Source of the DNA: Linnemannia schmuckeri
Taxonomy: Eukaryota; Mortierellomycota; Mortierellomycetes; Mortierellales; Mortierellaceae
DNA length: 64,000 nt
Direction of reading: 5' to 3'
NCBI GenBank assembly: GCA_029449235.1
Contig: JANATG010000005.1
Coordinates: 2,480,001-2,544,000, forward strand
In this document: one piece after another, positions 21,885 through 34,079 of the stretch
Numbering within the stretch: position 1 is the first letter of the stretch
Layout: each line of letters opens with the position of its first letter
Program-made: the position numbers and the translations under genes
The notes under the pieces: model-generated
Told to the model about the DNA's origin: nothing
The model's input: the letters and a program-made list of their open reading frames with translations, nothing else
Database searches by the model: none

Positions 21885-23589
21885 TTTTTTGTCTTGGTAG
21901 TGGGTACTGAATTCCAAGGGGGTAGTTAAGGAAGCATATGAGAAACGAAAGGGTTAGATCTAATGGAAACGTGGATGTGGGTACTTTGGACTAGTTGTAT
22001 GAGAGTGGAGTGTTGGGAAAGATGAGTGCCAGTTGGGTTATGTGTAGTTTACCTTGGACTGGTGGGTTAGTTTTGATAGCTGTTGTTGCTTGTTGTTTGT
22101 GATGATGAGAGAAAAAAATTCGACCGAGCAGGCACCTTTTTATACCTCTAGATGAACCTGACAGCATTAGCCCTATTGGTATATTGGAAGCAAACAACGT
22201 GTAGAATTGTGACAGTGTCGCCAACACCACCTCTCTCTTCCTTTCATTCCATTCCGCTGTTGCATTTGCTAAAACGGAACAGTTCTCGCGTCCACTATAC
22301 AAACCTGACCAGGACCATCTGTTTGTGCAACAAGTTTTCATCTGAAAAGATTTCAGAGGGACTTCTCAGCCTCGTCACTCCATCCATCCAAGTATACTTT
22401 CTCGAAAAGGGAATATTTTTCTCTCTAAGGGAGAACCCTGGCGCCTTGATGCGTTCCCTTTAGGGACGTACGTAGCATTAAGGATCGTTTGCACCAAGGA
22501 TCGTGTGCCGTAAAAACGCTATCAACATTCTACTGCCGTACAGGATGAGGCCACATTTCCAGACGGAGCACTTATGTTCTACTGATCACCAAATAAAGAT
22601 CCCTGTCTTGTTTTTCATTCCGCATTGTGACCCTACACTATCTGCTTGTTAAGTGGAAAGGGAGACGAGCGCAGAGGATAGTATTGTTTAGGCTGCCTTT
22701 CTCATTATTTCGCTGGTTCTTAGAGAAGGCTTGATGAGGCATGAAATCGATGTGTTGACAGTCAAGAGGTGGGGCGTTTTTTCATCTACCCCTGAATCAC
22801 TGGAATACCAAATTGTCTCACTTTGGGTTACTATATTGATGAGAGACGCCATACAGTTGCAGTCAATGTCGGGTAATCGATGGCAATGACGGAGAAAAAT
22901 TCTTCCCCCTTCCAGTTTTCTCTTGAAATGATAGCGGCAGTCGGTCACCTGCTATATCCACTTTGATATCGCCATCAACGCCACTCCTCTTTCCTAGTCA
23001 ATCTATGCCGGTGCTGTGTTTGGGCTGGGGCGGTTTTTCGTGTCCACTACGCTCAATCTAAATTGGACGCGTGTCCCTGCCATGAGCAAATATTGGTACT
23101 TTCAGCAAATAATCAACGCCGAATGTTGAGAGGCTGCTCAGCCTCGTCATTCGATCTGTGCACGAAAAAGTACTCAGGATAGAAGTGTCTTTATTTTATT
23201 GGACCACAGTTCAACCACTTCATCTTGACGCGTTCATTTTCAAGGAAGTAGGATCTATTTCTTTTCCGAAGGCCAAATAGTAATATTTTGACCGCGGCGT
23301 CTTTCTACTACCGCCCGAAAACAGGTGACCCTTTTCTTCTTTATTATCACTTCTCTCCGCAGCGTTAACTTTACCTTCTACTCATAGTTTGTTTGTCTTT
23401 TCCTACTCTTCATAGTTTCCTTTTGCATTTCAACACATCACCTTGAAATAATGAGTGATATGGCAAGAATGATTTCATTATTTTTGTCTGCGCTGTGAAA
23501 CAGCGTCGTAAAATACAAGTGCCTGATTGCGGTTATCGTCTGCCTGCGCTGGTCATTGTCGTTGAGAAAAAAAAAAGGTTATGGCACAA
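21885..23589. other. Intergenic region, TATA box then no recognised gene
   Basis: The first 260 bases are the leader and promoter of the secreted peptide (TATAAAAA on the minus strand at 22137-22144). From about 22150 to 23590 I find only short frames without domains or paralogues. Confidence 0.4.
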
Positions 23590-25166
23590 TATACATAATT
23601 TTATTCATAAATATACTTCTTGTCCAGCATTCTTTGCACAGAGGAAGACGTCCATCCATGCTCCATTTCAGCTCTGGGGATCGGTGCTCTGTAGGCATCT
23701 GAGGGATAAAATGGCCACGATGCTCGGTCTGTCTATTGAGAGAGCTCTCTGACCAATGCTGTTCGGCGCTGCTTGGAGAAGAAAGAGTATACACGCTGAA
23801 GAGTTGCTACGAACCATCGCTGGAGCCTGCTAACCCAACACACTGTTTCCCTGCACTCGATGCGGTAGTAGTAGTCCTGGTGTCTCGTCGTTGTCGTCCT
23901 GAGTCAATAGCTGTCGTGGTTGCGGTTGAATTGTTGACCTTGCCAGATCAGACACAAACGATTCTTTGTTCTCATTGTTATTGTCGTTTTTCCCGTGATC
24001 CCTGTAGTACGCATGATGTTTATTACCGTCGATGATTCCCATGAGACTATTAAAATGACCCCATGCGGTGGTGGTGGAAACGGTGGCGGTGGGAATAGTG
24101 GCGCCAATAATGACAGAAGGCGACCGTCCACTCAGCAGATTATTCTATTAGTTTCTGCTAGCACAGCATCGCTCTCCAGGATAGGTGACCGTCCTTGGAA
24201 GTGCGCGTAATCCCTGATAAATGACTACTCTGACTTCAACCTAAGCTCGAGTTGCGCGTCAGAGATGATCACGGGTGGTCGCAGTTGAATTCCTTCGTTG
24301 TGTTCACTTTCTTCATTTTCACTAGAGAAAAAAGAAATCATGAAAGTCAGGGAATGAAATAAATATTAAGACCTTGCTTATGTCAATGGAGACTGGCGTA
24401 TCCTGTGGACATACTATCCAACTGTATAAACGGTCTCACGTTACCTGCCGTCGGCCTCTGTGGAGACTATAAGTGGGTGAAACCGATGGCCTTGTATGTT
24501 ATCTTCAAAACAAACCGATGCTTTGTAGACACTTCCGGCTGGTGACATAATGGCGACAGTCGACACAACCCTATGCATCCATATGTACAACAAAAAGACG
24601 CTGATTGTTGGTGAAACTACCCATCAAACTAATCATACAATCCCATCCCAACATGGCTGGACAAGCCAAGTGGTCACTTTCCTTATGATTGCTCCACTTG
24701 TTTGTTAGTAGGCGCGGACCGGTTCGGAGCACTATCCTTCAATACGAGAGTGTGAGGAAGGACGATGGTCGACTCCTTTTCCTTGATTACGACTTCAAAA
24801 ATGTTCCCTGGCTGATGTGGGGCACAATATGAACTGATCCTACAACGAGATAGAAGACGGGATCAGCAGCGAAAGTAGGACAAGGTACTCGTATGGGACA
24901 GGCGAATAGGAGAGGAGGAAGTGTTATTATGATGAATGCCGAATGTCTCAAAAGCAGATGCGTCTCATTTACAGCTGCCATGAAGCATCTCTTGCGAAGG
25001 TAATGGCAATTGTGCCTTTGAAGGCACTGTTTGTTCCAGGAAAGGCATGAAAGATATCGTCTCAGATAACAACGTTTTGGCGGGACTCGGGGTGGCAGTG
25101 CGCCTCTAGTTGGAGAACCCTTCCGTTAGGCCCTTGTCGGAGTGACTGTAGTCGAATGACGCCCAT
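23590..25166 (-). pseudogene. Family A copy, decayed
   Basis: Exon 1 (ATG at 25166) reads LQSLRQGPNGRVLQLEA ... QNVVI, then TGA in place of the invariant Trp of VLWDDI, then DDIFHAFPGTNSAFKGT. Exon 2 (about 24850-24680) gives CAPHQPGNIFEVVIKEKES and ends QVEQ. Exon 3 (about 24590-24447) gives SVYKASV ... HRFHPLIVSTEADGR. Exon 4 begins at about 24320 with SENEESEHNEG, as in relatives, but soon meets stops. Recognisable proline-rich and Asn-rich remnants continue to about 23590. Splice sites are conserved although the reading frame is not. Confidence 0.7.
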
Positions 25167-25276
25167 AGTTGTATGAGGAAAAAAGTGTGTAGCACTGAGT
25201 GTTGAAAGGAAAAAAAACCAAAGTACCAAGGCACATGATTTCGTGACAAACCCTGCAACAAATTAGCAACTCTCTG

Positions 25277-27633
25277 TTAATTGTTTGCCCAAAGTTTCTT
25301 TTCGCAAAGGCGGACCGACGACCACAGGTCCCCACCGCCGTTGCTGATGTGAAGACCCAGAGCTAGAACTACCAAATGAATGACAAGGTCGTGGCACCGG
25401 TTGTGGCAGATGTCTGGGATTCTCTTCTGCTGGTACGTGCGCCACTTGTTGTATTTATTGTTTCTGCTGTGGTCGTCGCTGTCGTATTGGAATTGGGGGT
25501 GGTGGGAAAAATCGGCAAAGTCTGGTCTAGCATGGCGACTGGGATGACTAGGAGCTGTCAAAATTATTTCCGACACCCTATTCCGTGGTGGTTTCCATCC
25601 TAGTGGGGGCGGTGGTGGTGGTGTTGGTGGGCGCCGTGAAGGGATCGGAGGAATTGACTTTGCATTGCCAATAGGACAACAGTACGATTGTTGTACTGGC
25701 TGTGATGGTATTATGGTGGTGGTGGAGGTGGACGCTTCAGAGTGAAGGTTTAGCGCGCTCACTGCTACTGAGGGAATCTTCGACGTCCAATCTCGTGGCG
25801 GTTTCCATCCGATTGGGGGTGGCATTGGTGGCGTTGGTGGACGCTGCGAAATGATATCAGGAATTGGCTCTGCCACTGTTATATGACAACAGTGTGGCTG
25901 TTGTATCTGCTGTGAATGTGGTAGGTGTATCGGCTGCAGTAGAACCATGGCGGTGGTGGGTATTTCACACTGAAGATTTGGCGTATTCATTGCTGATAAG
26001 GATAGCTCCGACGCCCAGTCTCGTGGTGGTCTCCATCCCGGTGGAGGTAGCGGCGGTGCCCGTGGTATCCGCTCCGAAGTTGCTGGAGACGATGGTAGCG
26101 GTGGCGCTGAGTGTGATGTTCGTGCTATCACTGTTACAGCCTTGCAGTCTCTTTCGTTACTATCATCGGTCCAGCTCCCGTTTCCGCTGTCGGCATCCAT
26201 TATCCTACTCTCCTCTCCGGCTGTATCTTTTCCATTTGCAGAAGTGACCACAGCGATAGATTGCAACACCGACTCATAGGGAGGAGGTGTTGCCATATCA
26301 TAGGAATGTTTCCCGAGGGTTTTGGTGTTCTTGATTGCATGGCGACCATCATACATGCGTAGCAACTCAGCTGGCGAGAGTTGACGTCGAAATGGTGGAG
26401 GCGGTGGTGGCTTCGGAGCTGATGATGATATTTGTAGTTTTTGCGGCGTATTCGTCATAACAGATGCATTAATGTTCTGGCTTCCCTCGGTGCTCTTGAT
26501 GTCAACGCCGCTGTTGCTGCTGTACGTACTTAAGGTGGTGGTGGCTGAGAATCCAGTTTCGACGATGGCGGATGAAAATAACGCAACATCGTCTACGGAT
26601 GAGTCCTGGTACTGACTGTGGTCATGAAAATCAAGTGTCGCCTTATTAGTCCGTGGTGGCCCGGACAAGGTATGAAATGATGTTCTCATAGGTTCTGCTA
26701 TTGCCTTGTAGTTGTAGTTGTTATTCTCTGTTTCCTGGATCTTCGCTTCTTCATCGCTACTGTCGCAATTTTCAGTGTAACTGAGAGGAAAAGGAACATC
26801 AGCAAAAGCGGCGCAAATTTGTTTTGGGCTGTGGGTCGACAATGATGAGGGCAAGCCCTGCTGCGCAACATCACATACTGCTCAACAAACAACAGCGGCA
26901 CGCTACCTGGCATCAACTTCTGTGGGGACGATGAGAGGTTGAAAGAGATTGGTTGTAGCCATTTCAGAGTACATTGACGATGCATAGGAGGTCGCAGGTG
27001 GCAGATTTGCTGTTGACAACACCCTATCGATCATGGACCGTAAACAGTTGAGAAACATCATCGTTGAAATAATAACTACGCCAATTAAAGTTTAGGAAAG
27101 CAAGTCTTTTACCATTGTTCGATGTGTCTGTTGGCTGCTTGCTTTGGTGTGAGCCGAGCAACAGCAGTAGTCTCTCTGGGAACATAACGCAGAAAGTCAG
27201 AAAAGGGTTCTTTTTTTCTGACAATGACTTCGAGCACCTTCCCTGGTTGATATCTGATACACTGTGGATCAATTCTAAGACAAAAGAACATTATCAATGG
27301 TCAAACACAAAATCGGAGTTAGAGACATGTTTGTTCCTGATTTGAGAGAGAGGAATGCAGTAAAAGAGGAAGTGTCAGTTACAGGCTGGCGTGTGGTAAT
27401 CATTCGCAATGGGAATTGAAATCAAGGACTCATTACATTTGCCATGCAGAGTCTCGCGCTTGTGTGATCACTACGGTGCCATGCTGGACATTAGTCGCGC
27501 CAGGGAATGCTTCGAGGATGTCGTCCCAGAGGACGACGTGTTGTCCTGAATGTGAATGGTAGCGTACTTCAACTTGGAGGACTTGGCCAGTGGGTCCTTG
27601 ACGAAGTGACTGAAGGAGAGAATCCTCTGTCAT
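25277..27633 (-). CDS. Family A protein with proline-rich repeats (intact)
   Basis: Four exons (27633-27437, 27274-27113, 27023-26907, 26756-25277) join exactly in frame to 651 residues; all three introns are phase 2. Exon 1 gives LQSLRQGPTGQVLQVEV ... VVLWDDILEAFPGATNV. Exon 2 gives IDPQCIRYQPGKVLEVIV ... NRHIEQW. Exon 3 gives SMYSEM ... FQPLIVPTEVDA. The long exon 4 starts SDEEAKIQETENN and holds four proline-rich blocks, three of them repeats of about 65 residues built on PP(I/L)GW(K/R)PPR(D/N). One contains RAPPLPP, which fits the class I SH3-ligand pattern RxxPxxP. No signal peptide or membrane segment is seen. I do not recognise the conserved N-terminal 155 residues as a named domain. 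The function is unknown; an adaptor or scaffold role is only a guess. Confidence 0.75.
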
Positions 27634-28127
27634 GGTGTAGGGTAGTAACCAAGTGAGAACACAGGGGGGAGTGTGAAAGAAGGAAAAAAAAGGGCTGACA
27701 CAAAGTGCATGCATTCAAAAAATGGTGAAAAGAAACGTGATTTATATCCTAATATCAATTTCAAAAGGCGACGCCAATTCGCGATCGCCATTTTTTGTTG
27801 TGTTAATAAGGAAAGTTGCTACTATGGAAGACTCTTGGGTATTAATGGACAGCAGAGTTCACACTTTCAAAAGTAGCGCTGTTTGAGAATGGTGTTGGCA
27901 CAATAGAAACATCGCCTTTCTTTTATTTAACCGAGAGAAGGAATTTGATTAGGGCTTGACTCTTGTCTTACTCTGTTCACTCTTTTTCTATCGAAAACGT
28001 GTCTGCTTGGTACAGGCAGCAATATTGTCATCCATATGTCTGTTCTCATGCCTGCTGTATCCGCTGTTGCTGCTATAGCTGATGCAGCTCTCACTCTTTG
28101 TGATAGTTATGTGTACTGTTGTGATTT

Positions 28128-29575
28128 CTACTGGTTATTTTTGACGTCTGAACTCCATTTGGGCACCTCCATGGAATCATCGTCCTGGTAATGGAAAACG
28201 TAAGCGGATTCTTTGTCCAAAGCAATCGATGGAGGTGACGGTAAAAGTGTAGAATGTTTTGTTATGGGCTGCTCAAAGGACGGAGAGGCGTAAAAGTCGG
28301 AATTGTTCCTCCGCATAAAATACGGGGGTGAAGGTAACAATGTTGCTGGTTGCGACTGAGTTCGGAAAGAAGGTTCCGCATAAAAATTGGTATTCGTCCG
28401 CTTGAGGAAAGAAGAAGCATTTCTTCCGTCGTTACTGGTGGACTCCTGTTTTCGTCGCTCCGACTCCTCCTGAGGCCGGTGACTGACCTGCCTCCGCTGT
28501 TGTTGATGTTGTGGTGGTGATTGTTGAGGCTGCAAAGGTTCCTGCATGTTGGTCCTTGGTATCGCGAGGCGGGGGGAAGAGGCGATTTTTACGTTGTTAT
28601 TATTGCTCGATTCTTGCTTATGTTGCCTCGACTCCTCCTGCGAATGAGGAGTGATTAGCCTTTCCTGGTGCAGATTCTGTTGTGGTGATCGCTGGCGCCA
28701 CTGTGGTCCGAGCACGTTGGTCTTTGGGGTCACGAAGCGTGCTTCCTGATAGTCATCCTTTTCTTCTTCGTTCCATATGCTAATAAGAAAATAAAAGAGT
28801 CATTATGAGTTCCGTATTACAACGGGAATCCTGGGATCGAGAAGTAGTGGTAAGGGTGAATGAGATACCTTTCTGCGTCTGCTTCCGTGGGCACGTCAAG
28901 ACGCTTAAAAGGTTTGGCGGTGGTATCGGTGAATTGCGAGTATATCGAGGGCGCATAGTGTTTGTCCGTTGTCGCATTCTCTGCTGTCGTCTTGGCCCTA
29001 TGAGCATAAGGATATAGAGCGAAGGTATCTTTCGAATTAGCAAATAGAAAACAAGTTACTTTCATATAGGCACCACGCCGTACAAGCCATTGGTTACTTG
29101 CCATTGTGCAATGTTTTTGTGGGTCAAACTCTGGGGAGCGGCCATGGTATCTGTCGAGGAAGCTGAAGAGCCAGGATGGTGTGTAGTTAGGTCTCCTGCC
29201 ATAACGACCTCGAGTACTTTTCCGGGCTGGTACCTGATACATCTTGGCTCGATACTAAGATCAATTGAACGCGTTGATATAGTTTGGGTAGGTTAGCAGC
29301 GCCTTCCGTGTTGGTGTTGGGTGCGATGTGTGAATGTCCTTCATCTAATGACAAATAGAGAATTGCATTCGTTACTTGCGGAATGAGGCATCTCGCGCTC
29401 GAGAGACAGAGACGTTGCCATTAAGAACGCTGGTGGCATTCGGGAAGAGGTCGAGGATGTCGTCCCAGAGGACGATGTGCTGTCTGGAATCGGAATGGAA
29501 GTGAGCTTCGACCTGGACAACTCTTCCTAAGGGGCCTCGTTGAAGTGCTTGTAGTCGAAGTTCGTCGGGGTCCAT
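28128..29575 (-). CDS. Family A protein with Gln/Ser-rich tail (intact)
   Basis: Four exons (29575-29376, 29254-29102, 28997-28869, 28779-28128) give 377 residues, all junctions in phase 2. The conserved part reads LQALQRGPLGRVVQVEA, HIVLWDDILDLFPNATSV, IEPRCIRYQPGKVLEVV, KNIAQW, YAPSIYSQF and DVPTEADAER. Exon 4 starts SIWNEEEKDDYQEA, then is rich in Gln, Ser and Arg. It has two internal repeats of R(T/N)N(T/S)(N/D)FYA(E/S)PSF followed by TLLPSPP, and two of PQEES(E/R)...KQES. Intron 2 can only be spliced in frame with a GC donor (CAATG|GCAAGT), the usual non-canonical donor type. The product looks largely disordered. It lies 500 bases from the next copy on each side. Confidence 0.75.
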
Positions 29576-29951
29576 CGAGTGTGCGAAGGTTACGAGAAAA
29601 AAGTAAAGGAAGAAAGGGGAAAAAATAAATGTCAATGCGTCAGGAAAAAGGACAGCATACATGACAAAAATATTTCACGGGAAATTGAAAAGTGGTCGAT
29701 GTGCGCCCAGAACCAGGGGAGTTGAAGCGAACATGCTTGAACAAGAAATGAGGGAGAGTCAAACACATATGCTAGCAAGGACACATTAATAGAGCAGAAA
29801 GATATGGAGATTCCTCGTTGTTTTAAGTTCAACAGAACGCTACGATGTGAACAGATGCAGCTATTCCAGGCTCTTAAGGCTATTGAAAAGATTCTCTGTC
29901 CTCCCTCGTCTTCAGTCCATCATACTGAGGTGGACTGATATTAAAGAGCTC

Positions 29952-31676
29952 TTACTCCCTGCGAGGAGGCGGGGATGTGTAATTGTGAATTTTGACCAAA
30001 ATCGATGGATATAGTCCATTGGCGGGCGGGTCCCTAATATCGACAACCACATGTGTAAGTAACATGTCCTGACTTGTTAATAGCAAACCAATCATATCAT
30101 ACATTAAAAAAAGGAGATAGCACTAACAGTTTTTGAACATAGGCAGAAGGGAAGATGCCTAACGTGTTCCTGACAACCCCTCTCCACCAGTCTTTGTTAA
30201 CTAAAAACCAAAAAGAAATAGATCTTTAATTAACAGGTGGGGTAAGGAGAAAAAGTAGGCAAAACAGAATTTTGGCAACTTAGAACAATGTAGAACTTAC
30301 GGTAGTCGACTACGTTGATTATATCGCCAACCTTGAAGGGCAGGTCACCATCGTCCTCCTGAGGAAAACTAAATACGGCTTGAACAAGACCAATAACTTT
30401 CAAAGTACGAATACCAAAACTACTCAGCCGATCTAACTCATGACTGTCAGTATCAGAGGACTGCACTACAGATTCATCTATAGCCGCGTGAGACGAGAGG
30501 GCCTTGACTGGCGGTCGTCCTGCAAAAGCGAAAAAGGTCGATTTGAGTAAACCCAACGTTTTAGGCTTTGTTGCTACTGGAGGTATGGGTGGTAGCGACT
30601 TAGACGGTGTATAGGCGTTCAGCGATGTTGGTGTTAGAGATGTCAGACTACTGCTGCTGCTGACACTGCTAATACTATTGCCATACGCGCCATCGGAGCG
30701 CGTCTCCAAAGTGGCTGTATTTCCGTAAAATGGAAGTGGCGCATTAAGATCAGATAGATCTGAATCAGGTGTTGCTGTCTGAGGATGGGCTTTACCGCCC
30801 TCCTCTTCCTTTTCCTGTTCCTGGTCGTTGTCGTCCCTTAAACTAGAAAAGAGCAAATAGTAAAGTCGCGCCGGGTTGGGTTAATAGATCTTAAGCAATG
30901 GCGTATGGTACCTACCTTGAGCTAGAGAAAATGACCTTACCTTGAGATGTCGACCTCTGTGGGAACCATGAGCGGCTTGAAGTGCTGAGACTTGGTCGTT
31001 GTTAGTGAGGCTATAGTTGGTGCATACATTCCACCTAGTACGGTGTCCTCGGTAGCGGTCATCGCAGCCCTATGCAGTTGGATATAATGCCGCACCTAAT
31101 TAATTCTTTCTGTCTGTATTTTTTGGCTGTTCATTCAGGTGCTCGTGTCGCCGATGAAAAATTTGAACCAATACCATTGCTCAATGTTCCTGTAGGTCAA
31201 TTGCTGTGGTATCAAAAATGTATGTTCCATCAATGTCGATGTGCTCTCTCCTGAAGACAGCGCCAGTTCTTCTCCGCCAACTACCTCCAGGATCTTTCCA
31301 GGCTGGTGCTTAATACACCTCGGTTCGATACTAACATGAAACAGAGACAGATAGACTCATTAGTCATCTGCACGTTGTTGTTCTTTTCAAAGTCATCCAT
31401 GGAAATCGTTTGTCGAAGGAAAGGTAGTGTTGTTGAATGTCAGTCATCCGAGAGAATGAGAGAATGAGAGATGAATCGTTACATTCTTAATGCAGCATCT
31501 CGTGCTCGGGTGACGATGAGACTGCCATTGAGGAGCCTGGTTGCATCGGGAAACGCCTCAAGAATGTCTTCCCAGAGGACGACGTATTGTTGCGAGTCGG
31601 AGTGGTAGTGTGCTTCGACCTGGAAGACCCGTCCAGAGGGGCCACGTCGGAGGGATTGAAGTCGACCTTCCTCCAT
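29952..31676 (-). CDS. Family A protein with C-terminal SH3 domain (intact)
   Basis: Six exons (31676-31483, 31330-31175, 31069-30941, 30842-30301, 30200-30128, 30072-29952) join exactly to 404 residues. The N-terminal module is as in the other copies (LQSLRRGPSGRVFQVEA, VVLWEDILEAFPDATRL, IEPRCIKHQPGKILEVV, YRNIEQW, LMVPTEVDISR). Exon 4 has an acidic start, a Ser-rich stretch, then KTLGLLKSTF...AGRPPVK. Residues about 309-366 are an SH3 domain (AVFSFPQEDDGDLPFKVGDI, then INVVDYLNKDWWRG and GIFPSAYVQKL) with the ALYDF-like start, the WW pair and the final FPxxYV intact. SH3 domains bind proline-rich peptides. A short tail follows. The two extra introns fall inside and just after the SH3 domain. 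Confidence 0.82.
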
Positions 31677-32149
31677 CAAAAAAAGAAAAGAGGCAAGGTG
31701 AAGTGCAGAGAAGGGGAGTGAGAAGAATAATGAGAACAAGCGGTGTTCCACTTTTGAGTTCAAAAAGAGAATAAGAAAGCCAAACCAAAACTTTGCGCCA
31801 AAGGAAAAAAAAAAATAGAGAGCAACTCAAATATCAAATCTTATTTCAGCACGAGGCGAAATATTCCAATCTTGCAGGGCAACCTCTCCCCATCCCATAC
31901 GAACAATGCAACGGCTGGCTTCGTTATCGGTTTCTTTTCATGATCTTGCTTACATGACTGACAACAAGTAGAGTGGCTGCGAGGTTTGGGCTGCAACCAG
32001 GGATTGGCACAAGCACAGCAGCACAGCTACTTCTCACCATCGAGTGCCATTAAACAAGCCAGCGCGTTCTTGTCGTCCTCGTCCTATTACGAAGGTTACT
32101 TTTCATCGTACCGCTCAGTCAGTGGCCTAAGGGTCGATATTGGAATGCT

Positions 32150-34020
32150 GAACTTTTCAGTGAACTATTATGGAGCCCTTTGGATGTCCGTTGGCGGGTG
32201 TGGTCCTAGTATTCCATGGCACATTCACATTAGCATCCTTCTCTGCCTTAGTAAAACCCGACAAACCATATGCAAGTGCGAAGAGCAAAAAAACGCCACC
32301 TACAGTGTTTGCACGTAGGCCGGAGAGAGGATACATATAGCGTTCTTGTAGACACCTCTCCACCAGTCGTCATTCACTAGCATCCACAATAAGAAATAGT
32401 ACATCTGGTGTTAGGAGGTGAGGAAGAAAATCAGCTGGCAAAAGGTGTCGACAGGTCCAAAAGGAAATGTAACTTACAGTACTCGATGATGTTGATGACC
32501 TCACCCGCCTTAAAGTTTAAGCCACCGTAGTCCTCCCTAGAAAAGTCAAAAACGGCCTGGGCGCGAGCAATAGCCTCCAAGTGACGCGTCTCAGAGAGGC
32601 TAGATAGGGTCGAGATTCGCCTGTCAGCATTGTCTCCATCAGACGAAGAAGGATCTAAAAACTACTGACGCTGATCTGGCGCTGCTACCGCGGGATGCTG
32701 TTGTTACTGCTGTTGAGTTATTGAAGCGACCGCTGGCGAATTTGGCTGAGTAGCGTATGTAGTGGAGGGTGGCGGAATATTTGGAATTATTGAATAGCTC
32801 TGCAAAGAATGCTCCCGCTTCTGGAATCCTTGTCACATAAACTGGTATTGCTGTGGCTGATATTGCTGTGGCTGCTGGAGGTGGTTCAGCGGGAACTGAT
32901 GAAATTGCTGAGGTAGAGTCTGTTGTTGCTGGTACCCCTGCTGTTGCTGAGGCAGGTAAGATGAAAGCTGTTGAGACAACATCTGCTGGGAGTATTGTTG
33001 CTGTTGCTGAGGTTCATATTGAGGAAATTGTTGCAGCTGGTATGGCGAACGCTGTCGTCACTGTGCTTGTTGTTGCGAATATTGTTGCGGCGCCTGAGGC
33101 TGACATTGTTACACCTGCTGGGCAGAGCCTGCTGTTGTTGGTACGATTTTGTTGAAGTTGGTAGGGTGGATGTATTTGAGGCAACGCTTGGTGTTCCTAA
33201 TACTGTGGCTGTTGGGACACTTGAGGCTGATTAGGTGGAATCCGCTGTTGTAGCCGAGACAGAACTTTTTAATGCAGGTACCGTTATCGTTGTTGCTGCT
33301 GAGGGTGAGTGATACAATCCCAGCTGTAGAAACACGGTCGAGGTTTATAGTCGCCGGCGACGAAGCGTCTGGCGGGACCACAGGCTGTTGCCTCCTATTC
33401 TGGCAGTTGCCTATGCTTTGTGGTCGTCTCTGCAGGTCTTCTTGACCTTTATCTAGCTGAAACTTGATATCGGGTTGTGCAGGTTCGGACATTGAACCAC
33501 GGCTGAGGTTTATGGTACCTGGTGAGGATAACTGTGCTTGCTGGATCATGCTCGATACCTGCCCCTGTAGGCAGCTGTCCGTGTTCAGTTATCGCCTTTG
33601 CAACTGCCTCCACTGTTCAACCTGCTGCTCAGATCGCCCTTTCGGCGATCGTAGTTGTTCCTGTTGCTGCTTCTGCTGTTGCGTCGATTCCAATAATGAT
33701 GCCGCTTGCATATCTGCAAGCATGGTTGTGGAGGCTTCTTTATCTGCTTCATTCTCTCCGTCCTAATTATTGATAGACCGTAGAAAAAAGGTGGTTAATT
33801 ACCGTCATTTTTCTTACAAGAGAACCGAAAACCATGATTTGTACACAGAGGGTGCGCAGTTTATACTCATTACTGAATGCTCGACTGTTACTTAGCCCTG
33901 TAAAGTAAAAAAAAACCCCCCAAGTCGATTTCGCGTTAATGCAGGAGGCATTTTTTTTTAGTAAATCGATACATATTTTGTATCATTGCACTCAACATTG
34001 CTCGATGTTTCTATGTATTA
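32150..34020 (-). pseudogene. Family A copy with Gln-rich region and SH3 domain, decayed
   Basis: The 3' end mirrors the SH3 copy next door: AQAVFDFSREDYGGLNFKAG, EVINIIEY, then an exon NDDWWRGVYKNAICILSPAYVQTL, and a last piece with TPANGHPKGS (relative: PPANGLYPS). Upstream (32640-33760) is a long Gln-rich exon whose frame carries many stops of the TAA/TAG/TGA kind at places where neighbouring codons are CAA, CAG or CGA, plus frameshifts. Only the end of exon 2 survives at about 33990-34020 (a trace of NIEQW); exons 1 and 3 are gone, and the LINE sequence begins just to the right. The SH3 WW pair is kept, but FPSxYV is altered to LSPAYV. Confidence 0.72.
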
Positions 34021-34079
34021 GACTACATCTTTTCTATCACTCACTTCCTCCACAAGTATCCAAATCCGAGCAACTATGT

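Noticed and set aside
25376..26247. Plus-strand Val/Ala-rich frames
   Set aside because: They are antisense shadows of the proline-rich exon of the family A gene on the minus strand.
32853..33234. Plus-strand Ala/Val/Leu-rich frames
   Set aside because: They are the complement of CAG/CAA-rich sequence belonging to the decayed Gln-rich family A copy on the minus strand.
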